Source: Gelatoporia subvermispora B (Eukaryota > Basidiomycota > Agaricomycetes > Polyporales > Gelatoporiaceae). From it: a DNA stretch of 64,000 bases. The stretch spans positions 64,437 to 128,436 of the forward strand of contig KB445797.1 in the NCBI GenBank assembly GCA_000320605.2. Reading direction: 5' to 3'. A model generated the notes under the pieces. The model did no database searches. It was not told the origin of the DNA and saw only the letters and a program-made list of their open reading frames with translations. Made by a program: the position numbers and the translations under genes. Positions 34,701 through 45,253 of this stretch are shown here, piece after piece (position 1 is the stretch's first letter; each line of letters starts with the position of its first letter).

Positions 34701-35910
34701 GCGTGCCTACTCGCTCCATGAGCCCGGGAATCAAGTATCAGAGCACCGACCACACACTTCGCGGTATGTAGAAACGATTGCTGAGAGAATCTATAGCAAA
34801 TGTTTCCACCTGAGCGGAGGTATGAGGCGGGTGACATCCTCGCCTTTGGTCTTGATATGCAACCTGCAACTCCATTAAGCAGATGAGACATACAAAAGGG
34901 ACCGCTCACCGGGTCTGCATGAATGAGCGGATGCTGCTAATCGTCTCCTGACAAAATCCATATGGGGGTGACCTCAAAGCTTGCTAGAGCGGTGCATCCA
35001 CGAGCGCATCTTGACGGCGGCGGCAGATGGTAGCATGAGAGTCCATGGCGTTTTGGCTAGTCCTCACAACTGGAAGGATACACGATGTCCGGAAGCCGAC
35101 TCGGAATCGCGGAAGTGGGTCGCGTGAGCAGCGAAAGCGCCTCGGGCAGAGGGTTCCGCAAGTCGCGATCAGGTTGATCAGACATCCAGAGACGGGCGAG
35201 ACAACAGGGTCGGGCTTCCGCTTGTTGACGGCAAGACATTCGACATTCGAGTAGTGGGGCACGAGCGCGTTGAAAACTAACAGCGAGCGCGCGGAGAAAG
35301 ATGGGCTCTTTCGAGATTCTATGACAAGAGCATTAGAATGACAGCATGCTCGATACGTACTCAGTCACGCCCGTAAAATCGCTCGCTCCAGAACCTCCCC
35401 CGCTCTTCTGTGAAAGTGCGGGCTCTCTCTCAGTGCGATACGAATTCGATACGGCGCTGAAGAGCGTCGATAGCCTCTCTCAATGACTTGGGGCATCTAG
35501 TCGGATCGTGTGATGTGATAAACGCATCTGCCTGCATAGATGATGTCACTAGCGCACGCATTCTAGATATCTGGGACTTATCTCAACACACGAGCTTCAC
35601 TGGCCTGAGGTGTGGTTCGCGCATGCGCAAGTCTTCCAACCAGCTATATGCGCGTTATCCGGTGCAGAGCGGATGCCTCTTTGGTGTGCTCACGAAGTAC
35701 TGAGTCCACGGAGGAGATAGTGAATCTTCAGCTCAGAACGAGCGGTCGCGCTATCTCAGTATCTAATGGCAGTAGGACTTGCTCTTGTGCTCCGAGGCTT
35801 GTTCAGAGACCCAGCTTCCGTGTGCTCGTGCTGGTAGTCTAGCGGTGAGCAGGATATCGGGAGGGTGTGGAGCGCCAGGGACACCATGGCACTGGGAGAC
35901 AAGATAGAGG
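34701..35910. other. Stretch upstream of SOD-C, mostly unassigned
   Basis: There is no recognisable gene in 34701-35480. A CAGCGAGCGCGCGGAGA segment near 35280 is related to block H. From about 35500 to 35880 there is a decayed copy of the hypothetical minus-strand gene at 25429-26127: ATCTGCCTGCATAGATGATGTC matches 25702, and GACTTGCTCTTGTGCTC matches 26003. It lies in the same position relative to the SOD copy. Confidence 0.55.
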
Positions 35911-35944
35911 AGAAATTTGGCGCGAAGTCAGTGCGATGGGGCTC

Positions 35945-36965
35945 CGCCCGGTGGTGGATGCAACTCGTGAAGGCAGAGGCGCTAGGAGGGCTGTGTCAGG
36001 GCGCTCGGAGCGGAGCAAGCGCCGTGCTTCGATCGCGATCTGGAGGAGCGGCGATTGCGCGTCCTTCACAGTCGTCTTCTCGTCTCCCTCACCTGGCTCA
36101 CTAGTCCCCCGTTCTCTCTTCCCGATTCCCCAGGCCCTCTGCACTCGTCCCCTTCACGACAATGCGCCACTGTGCTTCTCTCTCTACTCTGCGGCCACGC
36201 CCTGTCCGACCCACCCTGCACTTACTGTGCGCTCGAGCCGATCATCTCGCGTCAGATCATGAAGCTCCACCACGCTCAGCACCACCAGACCTGCGCTCAC
36301 TGCCGCCGAGCATCATACGCTGAGGCCAGTACGTCCCGCAAGCGCATGGCCCTCTACGCTGCCCCAAGTTCCACGGCGGCGGCGAGTCCCCCTACTCGCT
36401 AGCAGCAGCAGCGACGGGATGACGATGGGGGCGAATAGGGCTACATAAATCAGTCGCTCTTCTGAAAGAATCTTGCCCCAGCCAAGCGCGAGGGCAATGG
36501 AATCGACGGCGAGCTCGCCTGGGGCCCCCTCACGGACGCGATCGACGTGACTTGGGGCTCCGTCGATGCCTTCAAGGTGTTCAACGCCACCACAGCGGGC
36601 ATCCAGAGCTTTGGCTAGGTCTGACTCGTACGTCCCATCCCACCGTCGCCCGAAGGGCAAAGTATATGCTGATGAAGCACAGTGTTCTAGATTCGAGCAA
36701 CAGGCGTCTCGAGGTCACGACCACCTCGCACCGGGAGTCACTTATGATCCACATCTCCACCATCGACGTAGACAACTAGGAGCACGCTTTATACCTGCAG
36801 TGCTTCGCCACTGCATTCGACGTGCGTGTCAAGACCCTTGCTATGTCGTTATCCGGCGCTGACTTTTGTTGTTCAACACCTGGAGCGCAATCTTGAATGT
36901 CCTTAGCTGGGACGAGGCCGGGAAGCATTACGAGGAGGGTCTCCCGGGCGAAGTCCGTCTCTAAA
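35945..36965 (+). pseudogene. sod2: Mn-superoxide dismutase pseudogene, copy C
   Basis: This is the third Mn-SOD copy, closest to copy A. It retains GCGCTCGGAGCGGAGCAAGCGCC upstream, LEPIISRQIMKLHHAQHHQT near 36230, QSLF near 36450, [20 protein letters not shown] near 36558, and a terminal part like WDEAGKHYEEGLPGEVRL near 36910. In-frame stops replace Trp at LF-stop-KNL, FG-stop-V-stop-L and DN-stop-EHA. The Trp-to-TAG change in the last motif is shared with copy A but absent from copy B. This shows that A and C derive from one dead copy. It lies just upstream of the NLR4 regulatory region. Confidence 0.85.
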
Positions 36966-37004
36966 TCCATGCCCTCCGATCCGCCGTCTGATCTGGCAAG
37001 AAGA

Positions 37005-38431
37005 AAGTAGCATGCACAGGGAATACAGTTGCATTTTGAAATCTGCTTCGTTATTCGTGCGTCGCGCGATATGATGAACCCTGTGCGCTAGGGTCGACTG
37101 GCTAGCAACTATCGCCAGAGCCGTGAAAGGTCTAGAAAATGAGAGAGACATGGCGGATCAGCGAAGGGATTTGACAATGCCTGTAAGCCGTAGCGGCGTT
37201 TCAGTGGACGGGATGCTCGTGCGCAGCTGAAGCGTTTGTCTTCGTCGCGCTCGCTCCGCCTCCGCAAATGCTGTCGCCGCCGCATCGACGTTTCTCTGGC
37301 GAACCGGTGCCTGCGGGTTCAGAACAGGCTGGCAGGAGGCCGCCCGCAGCGCAATTCGACCAACTCCTGCCATGACGCTCGGGTCTGTTCTGCTTGAATC
37401 AAATGCTGTGTGGCTGTGGCTGATATTCGTCTCGTCCTACTCCCTGTATGCTGCCGTGGTACAGGCCGGATAGTGCACTTGCTGTACCCGTCCCCTGTCC
37501 ACCCTTATTCGTCATAGAAGTGAGGCTGTACGTTGGGCGTCCACTATTGCTGCTTACGAGGAGCGCCGACTTATGAGGAACGCGCATAGACCTTGCTCAA
37601 CGGCTTCTCCTGTGAGCTGTCGCATCACCGAGAACGCTGCCTGTGGAAGGTGTGCGCTGCTGTTGTGTTCAAGCCTGGCCCTGATATATATCTGTGAATG
37701 CCACTAAGGTGTGTCTTAGGGTGTTCGCCCGTAATTATTAGAGAAGAGAAGCGGTGTAGCATGTGTCAACTACATGCCGCTCTAGGCGTGTTCCACCTAT
37801 CCGACGACCTTTTTTATAGACTTTTGCACGACTGACGGCAGTGCCTGTGGGAGGAATGCGCTGTTTCTTTGCCGACGTCACCTTGGTGAGACGTGGGTAC
37901 AGTGCATCTGATACTGCAGTATATCGGTCATATGGCAAGCATGTGCATGGGTCTTCTTCGTATAAGGTTCAGAGCGTTATGCCACAAGCTCTCGTAGGTG
38001 AAGTCTGGCCGTTCCTTACGTTGACTATGACAGGAACCTCCGAATGATTCAAGTCCAGCATTCAGGGAACGCTCGCGGGTGTATGTGCGTATTGAGAGAT
38101 TCTTGCTGAGTGCGTCCTTGACTTATCCGTGGATAGTCCACACACACTGAGACTTACTGTGCTAGATCTGTGAAGATATCCGTCACAGGCAGTGCCTGTG
38201 TTGACACGGGCATGGAAGGCGCATTGCCTTGTATACAAGTACCCCAATATCCTGCATATACTATATACCTGCTTTCCCGTGAGCGTCTGCCTCTTCTCCC
38301 GCCGGACGTTCACACTCACCTATCCCTTCACCTCCTAGTGCACGCCTCGCTCCCTTATTTTCGCATAAGTTCAGCCCGCGTATTCGATCAGTCGCATTCC
38401 AGCTATAGAGCGTTCAACGTTCAGCTCTCAC
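37005..38431. repeat. NLR4 upstream region (duplicate of 13000-14429)
   Basis: This is the second copy of the NLR2 upstream region. From 37742 to the NLR4 start the match is almost base for base (offset 24,002), with scattered substitutions only. It presumably contains the NLR4 promoter, so NLR2 and NLR4 should be co-regulated. No open frame is preserved in both copies with coding-like changes. Confidence 0.8.
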
Positions 38432-41141
38432 ATGGGCAATACCGTATGTGATCACCGGTGTTTTTAGCTGTATGCATGATTGACCGGCCACAGCAATCAT
38501 CTTGTAACCGATCCCTTCGTAGCCGGGCGGATGCGGTCGTATCCGCCGTCAGGGGCGTCTTCGGTATTGTAGCCGATGTATCATCGGATTTCCCGATCCC
38601 AGCTCTGGGCTACGCCTTCTCTGTGCTGGAGTCCATAATGGAGCGAATCGAAGCAAGTCTGACAGTCTTGAAGTGGAGGTTGGTCTCTCAACTGGTCTGC
38701 AGAAGATGAGAGCGAATAGTCAAGACGCAAAGGAAGCAGTCGAGAGTATCAAGGCGCTACGCAAAACCCTTCGCACAAGCTCAAACTCGATTGGGAGATA
38801 TTCCCGGCAACTACAGCCAGGAGAACGAGAGGTAGCGGCAGACATACTTGATTCATCCCACCAGATGAGAGATAGAATTGAGTCACTTTGCGAGTATGTT
38901 TCCCTAACTGTGTCAACAACAGTTCGATGTACTAACAAACCCGAAGCCGACTCGGTAGTATTCAAGATCTCGCGGAAGACCTTCCGTCAAGGGGCCGGTT
39001 GTCGAGACTGATATACACAGAACAAGATGCGGATCTGTTGAAGCGAATCAAGAGCGAGGTAAAGGAGGCTACGGAAAACTTCAGAGTATGTGCAAGTAGT
39101 ACGGGTGATAGTTTCTCGTCATAACGCCACCGACGTAGCTCAAAGGCGACATCGCGGTCGAGGATATACTTCGAGATATGCGAGCCAACCTTCAGGTCAG
39201 TCCTGAAAGACTTTGAGCTGGGTCTCGATACCTGAACCGCCCGTCGGCAGGATATGGCGCGCGAGGGACGCATACAAAGTATGGAATGTCTACATTCGCT
39301 ATCTAGGATTCATAATAACACACCACTTACATAGGTTGTCACGAGCAACTCAGCCAGCTCGACCCTGCGGATGCATCTTATCGGTCTGAATACACGTCCG
39401 AAAAGGCTCGCCTTCAGCCAGGCACTCGTGAATCTGTCCTCGCAGATCTGCGGAACTGGGCGACACATCCCAATCCACCATGCCGCGTGTTCGTGCTGCA
39501 TGGACAGGCCGGCATGGGCAAGTCGTCTATCGTACACGCTCTGACAGAACAAATCGACAAGAAACATTACGGCGGCTCTTTCTTCTTCAATAGAGGCATT
39601 GATGAATGTAGAGATGCCCACCGGGTCTTTCCAACGTTGGCCCATCAGCTTGCACACTCAAGGGACAACCTAGTCTACTTGATCGCAACTTCGGCAAGGG
39701 AGCACATAGCTCAAGGTCGTAAGCAAGCCCTCAAACACCAGCTGGAGGAGCTCATCATTAATCCCCTGCGTCGATTGTCGAATTACAAGATACCAATCCT
39801 GCTTGCACTAGACGGGGTCGATGAATGTGCCAACACCGAGAACGATGCGGTCCCCCGGATGCTCCAATTGCTATGTCAAGCGGCGGCTGATATACCTTGT
39901 CTGCGCATTCTAATTGCCACACGCCCGGAGAGACATATCCTGAATGCGCTACACTCCTCCGACAACTCGAGTCTCATCGTCTGGAGAGACTTGCAGAAAG
40001 AGCCCGACGTGGACCGCGACATCCGTCTCTTGATCGACTCCGAGTTCGAGAAGTGCAGAAAAGCTGGCCCATTTCCGCTCCTGGAGAAACGCCCGGATGC
40101 CGCGCAAAGGCTAACGGATCTGTCGGACGGACTGTTCATCTATGCAATTACAATCCTCCGAGTCCTCACCCGAGACAAGCACTTTGCTGTACAAATGTAC
40201 GACCTCTTGCTCGAGTCCCAAGGTCGCCTCGGTCCGGGGAAGGCGTATGAGAAGCTCGATATGCTGTATGGGGTGATTCTCACTAGCGCATTCGATGAAT
40301 TGAAGGGGGATCAGCACCGAATGGGCTGTATACTTCAGACATTGTGCTGGATGACGCTCTGCCAATGGGACACACTACCAAAGGCATTGAGCCTTAGTCT
40401 CCTTGGCATTCAGGTACCCATCACACTTGACTTTATTGAGCGACTCCGATCCGTTCTCATCGTCGACGACACCGTCACCCCGTCCACCCCAATCCGAGCT
40501 TGCCACGCAAGCTTTCCGCAATTCCTGATGGACCCCGCCCGATGCACAGACCCCGCCTTCCTCGTCGACCCGCCGTCTGGGCACGCCCTGATCGCCATCT
40601 CCCTGATCGATCTCCTGGCTCGCGACGACGTCGACAGTCTGCGGGGTGCCGATGGTGACATGCCGCCGATGTGGGACTATGCCAGACGTCAGTGGGATGA
40701 TCATCTCGTTGAAGCGCAATACACGCCCGAGCTCGGGCGATCTCTGCGGCACTTCGTGGAGACTCATCTGGAGGATTGGCTGCGATCGGTTGAACCATGG
40801 GGCGTGAGTCGTTGGAGTAAAGTCGCCGTGACAAACGCATGTGCAGGAGTGCTCGGATGGTACAAGGTAGGCTGAAGCATTCTTCTTGATGGGAGTCCAT
40901 CATGCTGACATGCCACGTGCAGGAGCATGGTTCAGATGACGGGCTCGTGGCGATGCTGGATGCGATCCTTGACGGACGAGTCAAGGAGATTGCTGCAAAA
41001 GTCAATGAATCGCCGGCCGAGTTTGACTGGACGGATTTCGAGCGCATCAAGGCTTGGGTGATGGATCGATACCCCCGGGAAACACAACAGGCTTCAGTCA
41101 GTGATCGTGGACAAACTAGTAGTAGCTCCGCATTTATTTAA
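38432..41141 (+). CDS. NLR4: NACHT receptor with myristoylation-like N terminus, intact Walker B
   Basis: Exons are 38432-38443, 38494-38652, 38703-38893, 38959-39085, 39139-39195, 39251-39278, 39335-40866 and 40923-41141 (774 aa, in frame). It starts MGNT|QSSC, as NLR2 does. The N-terminal helical part and the P-loop region are nearly identical to NLR2. Walker A is GQAGMGKSS (about 248) and Walker B reads ILLALDGVDEC with Asp351 intact. Two splice sites differ from NLR2. Intron 2 has a GC donor (GCAAGT at 38653). The intron 3 acceptor CTCAG has mutated to CTCGG, so the next TAG (38956-38958) must be used, removing one Ser. The segment 40340-40430 (TLCWMTLCQWDTLPKALSL) is unlike the other paralogues. 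The tail exon is divergent (EHGSDDGLVAMLDAILDGRV). It is likely active. Confidence 0.9.
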
Positions 41142-42250
41142 CAACCGTCCACCCACTCGTCGAGTCGTCTCATGTTCGGCTCGCATTTACATATGTTGTA
41201 TTCGTCGTCATATCCGCCAAGGCCCAAGAGCATACATTCACTACAATACCTTCAAATCCAGTACTCTGTATGTATACCCATTCTCATTGTACAAAATACC
41301 ACAACCTGCAATGAATCCTCAACATCTACGGGATCGTCAAGCCGTCTGTGGGTAAAACATAACACATGAATAGGATAGGATAACATGAATCGATAGAATG
41401 AGGCTAGGTTCCATGCCGTCGCCTGTGGACACACTGAACATTGTTGTCGCACGCAATCAAATGTAAGAAGGTCAGTTGACAGTAAGGACGAGAAACTGAC
41501 ACACCAGGAAACCACCACGCCATAAGTTTCTTGAATTTGCGACACAATCGTTGAAATGCAATAGTCGAATTCTGGACGCCAATGGTACTGCACGCACGGG
41601 CCCACGGCATCGCTAGAACCCCAGTCTATATACCCGAAGAAGGAACTATGTCACTTTATGCGTCGAATTGGCAGGGCTTTCAGTACATGAGCGTGTCTAG
41701 ACACAATACGTCCTATACCGAGGCGCCATCTCCACCGGCGCTGGCCCAGAGACCGGCGCACCCGCTGCCATCCATGACTGACATCGGGGAGAGGGTCCTA
41801 GCACGCACCGTGTACACGGGCGGACGGCTAAGCAAGTACTGCCGGGACGAAGGTCTGTGTAGTAAGCACGACCAAGATGGGTTCAACAGAGGGAGCGCAC
41901 ACTGTAGCATAGATGGACACGCTCCCAGGCAGGGCGAGCGATGGTGTGTGTGCCGGGCATGCCAGGCGGTGCAGTCCATGCCGTAGGCAGGCCTTGAGGG
42001 ACAGATGTCGCGGGCCGGGTCCTCAGTACGCCGCGATAAAGCTGCGGTAGTGCAGAGGCTCAAAGCGGACCGTCTCCGGGCTGGGTGTCGGCAGAGAGGG
42101 CAGGTATTCGGTCCCAGTCCCAGTCGAGGCATGCAGCGTATACTCGCCTCGTGCCCATACAGTCGGAAAGCAAATGTACGCCAAGCATCCCTGTTACTCA
42201 CGATTGAGTACTCACTGCGCTGCATAGCTGTGTCTTCGCACTTCCGCATC
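41142..42250. repeat. NLR downstream block T, copy 5
   Basis: This is the T block after NLR4. It contains the core CACCGGCGCTGGCCCAGAGA (near 41738) and ACACGGGCGGACGGCTAAG (near 41815). It has a few indels that shift the minus-strand frames open in other copies, which argues against a conserved protein. It ends near 42130-42250 and is followed by about 200 unassigned bases and the truncated NLR5. Confidence 0.75.
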
Positions 42251-42452
42251 TTCACGTCGCCTGGTCCTTCGTCTTGGCACGGATTGGAGGACTAGTGTTG
42301 TGGAGCGCGGCCACCCCGCCGCATGTTATGCATGAGAAGCGCTAATCCAAGATCCGTGCGCACGTGAGATGTGACTGTGAGATGTTTATCCGCTCATTAT
42401 CTTGGTGGACGCAATGCCGTGACAACACTGTACTAGGGATGGACTCATACTT

Positions 42453-43534
42453 ATCCGCCTCTTCATCGACTCCGAGTTCAAGAAATGCAGGAAGGCAGGT
42501 CCATTTGTGCTGCTGGAGGAGCGTCCCGACGCCGTGGAGAGGTTGACGTATCTGTCGGACGGTTTGTTCATCTACGCGAGAACAGTCCTTCGATTTCTGA
42601 CTCACGACAAACGCTTCGCGGTGCGCACGTACGACGTGTTGCTCGGTTCCCAAGGTCGTCTTGGCCCGGGGAAGGCGTACCAGAAGCTCGATTTGCTATA
42701 TGGGCTGATTCTCAACAACGCCTTCGAAGAGCTGAAAGGCTCTGAGCAGCGCACGCACCAAGTGTACCAGATCTTATGCTGGCTGACATTATATATTGAG
42801 GTCGACGGCAACGAAGCACCGGACGCGTTGGGTCTGAGTCTCGTCGGCATTCCAGTTGCCACCACACTTGACTTCCTCGACCGCCTTCGATCTGTGCTCA
42901 TCATCGACGGCGACGTCACGATGACTACGCCAATCCGAGCCTTCCATGCAAGCTTCCCTCAACTCCTCACAGATCCCGCCCGATGTACAGACCCCGCCTT
43001 CCTTATTGACTCGCGGTCTGGACATGGCCTAATTGCAACATCCCTGCTTGAGCTCTTGGCTCGCGACGACACCGACGGTCTGCATGATGCTGATGGACGC
43101 ATGCCGCCGATCTGGGTATATGCGCGAAATTGCTGGGATGGGCATCTCCTTGAAGCGCGATGCACGCCTGAGCTTGGGCAAGCTTTGCGAGGTTTCGTGG
43201 AGACGCACCTAGATGACTGGGTGCAACGTCTGGGTGTGTGGTATCATCCGTATCCGGACCAACTTGACCCAGTGGATGTCTGTGCAAGAGTGCACAGCTG
43301 GTGCCAGGTGAACTGAACTACTCTGCCCGACGGAATTGCACTGCGCTGATATGCCACGTGGAGGAGAACGGGTCGGCCGATGGTCTTGTACCGATGCTTG
43401 ACGACATCATCAACCGTCGAGTCAAAGAGCTCGTTGCAGAAGCAGCGCAGTCTCCCGACTACTTCTCCGAGCGCAGCCGAAAGCGAATAAAAGTGTGGTC
43501 GCTGGTGGACGGGTACACGCCATACAAAGCTTGA
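42453..43534 (+). pseudogene. NLR5: 5'-truncated, divergent NLR paralogue
   Basis: Homology to the NLRs starts abruptly at 42453 (IRLFIDSEFKKCRKAGP), well after the NACHT core, and continues in one open frame to 43307. A 56 bp intron (43308-43363, acceptor GTGGAG) and a last exon (43364-43534) follow, 341 residues in total. It has RAFHASFPQLLTDPARC instead of RACHASFPQFLMDPARC and a tail exon DDIINRRVKELVAEAAQ. It is therefore the most divergent member and was not homogenised with NLR1-4. It lacks the N-terminal domain, Walker A and Walker B, and cannot act as an NTPase. The open frame is intact, so either the truncation is recent or a short product is retained. Confidence 0.75.
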
Positions 43535-45253
43535 CCTGCTCAGTTGACCGTAGATGTAGCAGAAGCCACGTCCCATATTTTGCAATCATCGTCAGTTCCG
43601 CGGGCAGGGGAATCTCACATGCATTACAGCGACCAATTTAGCCGCGTACTCCGCGCATCGGGCATGACGCGGACGAGAGAGGTCAGGGTCTTGTTGATAG
43701 GTTGAGAGGATACTGCACACCAATCTTGCAGGCAGGATGTAGGCTGCGCGTGGTGTGAGCACGTCGGGCATCGCAATTCACTCTGTGTACACTTCTAGAG
43801 AGCAAGACATGGAGGCCTCAACTAGGGACGGTTGAAGCAGAGGAGACGTTATACGCGCGCTGTCGTCATGGACGTGTTCGACTTGTCTGCCGCCTCGGCT
43901 GGAGTGCTTTGCTGAGCGCCAACAAGAGCCCCGGAACGCTGAACGGGGCGTGCGGCCCGAGAGTTTAGGGCAAGCTCGGGACGACGCCATGCCCGGAACG
44001 GAGGGTGCGGCATTTTTTTCTGCGTCTGCGGTCTGCCCGCTGGTCCTTTGTTATCCCCAAATCCGTCCCTTCTATCTGCGTGCGGATCTCTGGGTACTCT
44101 GGGTGGCTAGGTCCTGCGGTGCATCCCTGAAATGACCTGTCTTCGTGCCTGATGGATGTCTGAACACCTTGGTGCATAGTTGCTTGCGAGGTCTTTGGGC
44201 GTCCCGCATGTCGGTCATGCCGTGTACGGCCTTACTACTGTGCTAGTTCTCCTCTGGATGGCGTCACTGGTCCCACCTACTGCCAGATCTGCACATTCAT
44301 AGCCGCTCGTAGTTCCTGTGATGCGGCCTCTCGCGGAGGATGGCCTTCGACGTCGCAACCCTCTTGGCCGGACTGCTGTTCCCTTGCGGACTTCTGTTGC
44401 GCCGACCCTCTCTGGATGCTCTTGTCGGACAAGTCTACATTATGGAAGGCTATTTACTGAAGTTCACGGTAAGACCTTTAGAGCTTGCGAGGTCGATAGA
44501 TAGCTAAAGCCGTGTGTCCCGCTCTCTATCTGATTTCATCCAGAATACTGGCCCTTCTCCTACCACTGTGCGAGTCATCATCCTGGAACACTCATCTGCC
44601 TGGCCGGCTACCCTCCGCGTTACCGAACCAATGCCTTTCTGCCTGCTTTCTTGCTTCTGGTTGGCCATTACGCAGACACGACCTCCTTGACACCTTTGGC
44701 GCCGAAGCCCGTCCCTCTGCTTGAATATTTGACTATGGCGCTGCTTCATGTGTTTAACCCCCATGTACACCCCTGGTTCGCAGTCCGCATCCCGGCTCTG
44801 TCGTCATGTCATTTAACCCTTATTCATTTATCACTCGCATAACAAGCAATTATGGTCCTGCCTGTCATACTTTCTGCTGTCGCTCGATCGACACGTTAAA
44901 GCTGTGCCAACAATACCTCGACAAATTCAGGTATACCTTCTTCGCCTCTGAGAGATTTGACCGGCCATGGACCGCGTACGTACTTGGTAAAATTAGCAGT
45001 CGGTTATCGCGCACAGCCCCCCGGAAGGTTGACGAACTCCAGCAAACCAGTGCATGACACTTGATATCAAAGAAATAAACTTGATCACGGCGGATGTGAC
45101 ATTAACCAATGGTTCGCGAGACTGCATAGCGATGGGTATGTACAACAACTACGGAGAGCAATAACAAGAACATAACGGACAAGCACGATCGAGCACATTA
45201 CAGTATGGACAGAGCAGAGCATTAGGCCAAGCGTATACCATCAAGCGAGCCAG
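43535..45253. other. Right edge of array, no recognised gene
   Basis: There is no assignable gene. At 43940-44040 a G+C-rich segment (GCGTGCGGCCCGAGAGTTTAGGG...ATTTTTTTCTGCG) matches 23895-23990. This is the last sequence I can relate to the array. Short frames at 44504-44770 (minus) and 44806-45057 (plus) have no recognisable features. The zone 45060-45240 after the regulator gene's stop is A-rich on the plus strand and may hold its 3'-UTR. Confidence 0.5.

Noticed and set aside
13740..39660. The 24 kb-spaced near-identical blocks as long terminal repeats of one element
   Set aside because: The blocks contain a promoter and 5' exons of NLR genes, and no retroelement coding sequence lies between them; gene duplication or conversion explains them.
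40475..41050. Long minus-strand frames opposite the NLR genes (also 30257-30799, 16851-17267, 5270-5725)
   Set aside because: They mirror the conserved coding strand of the NLR C-terminal block and terminal exon; their conservation is explained by the NLR proteins.
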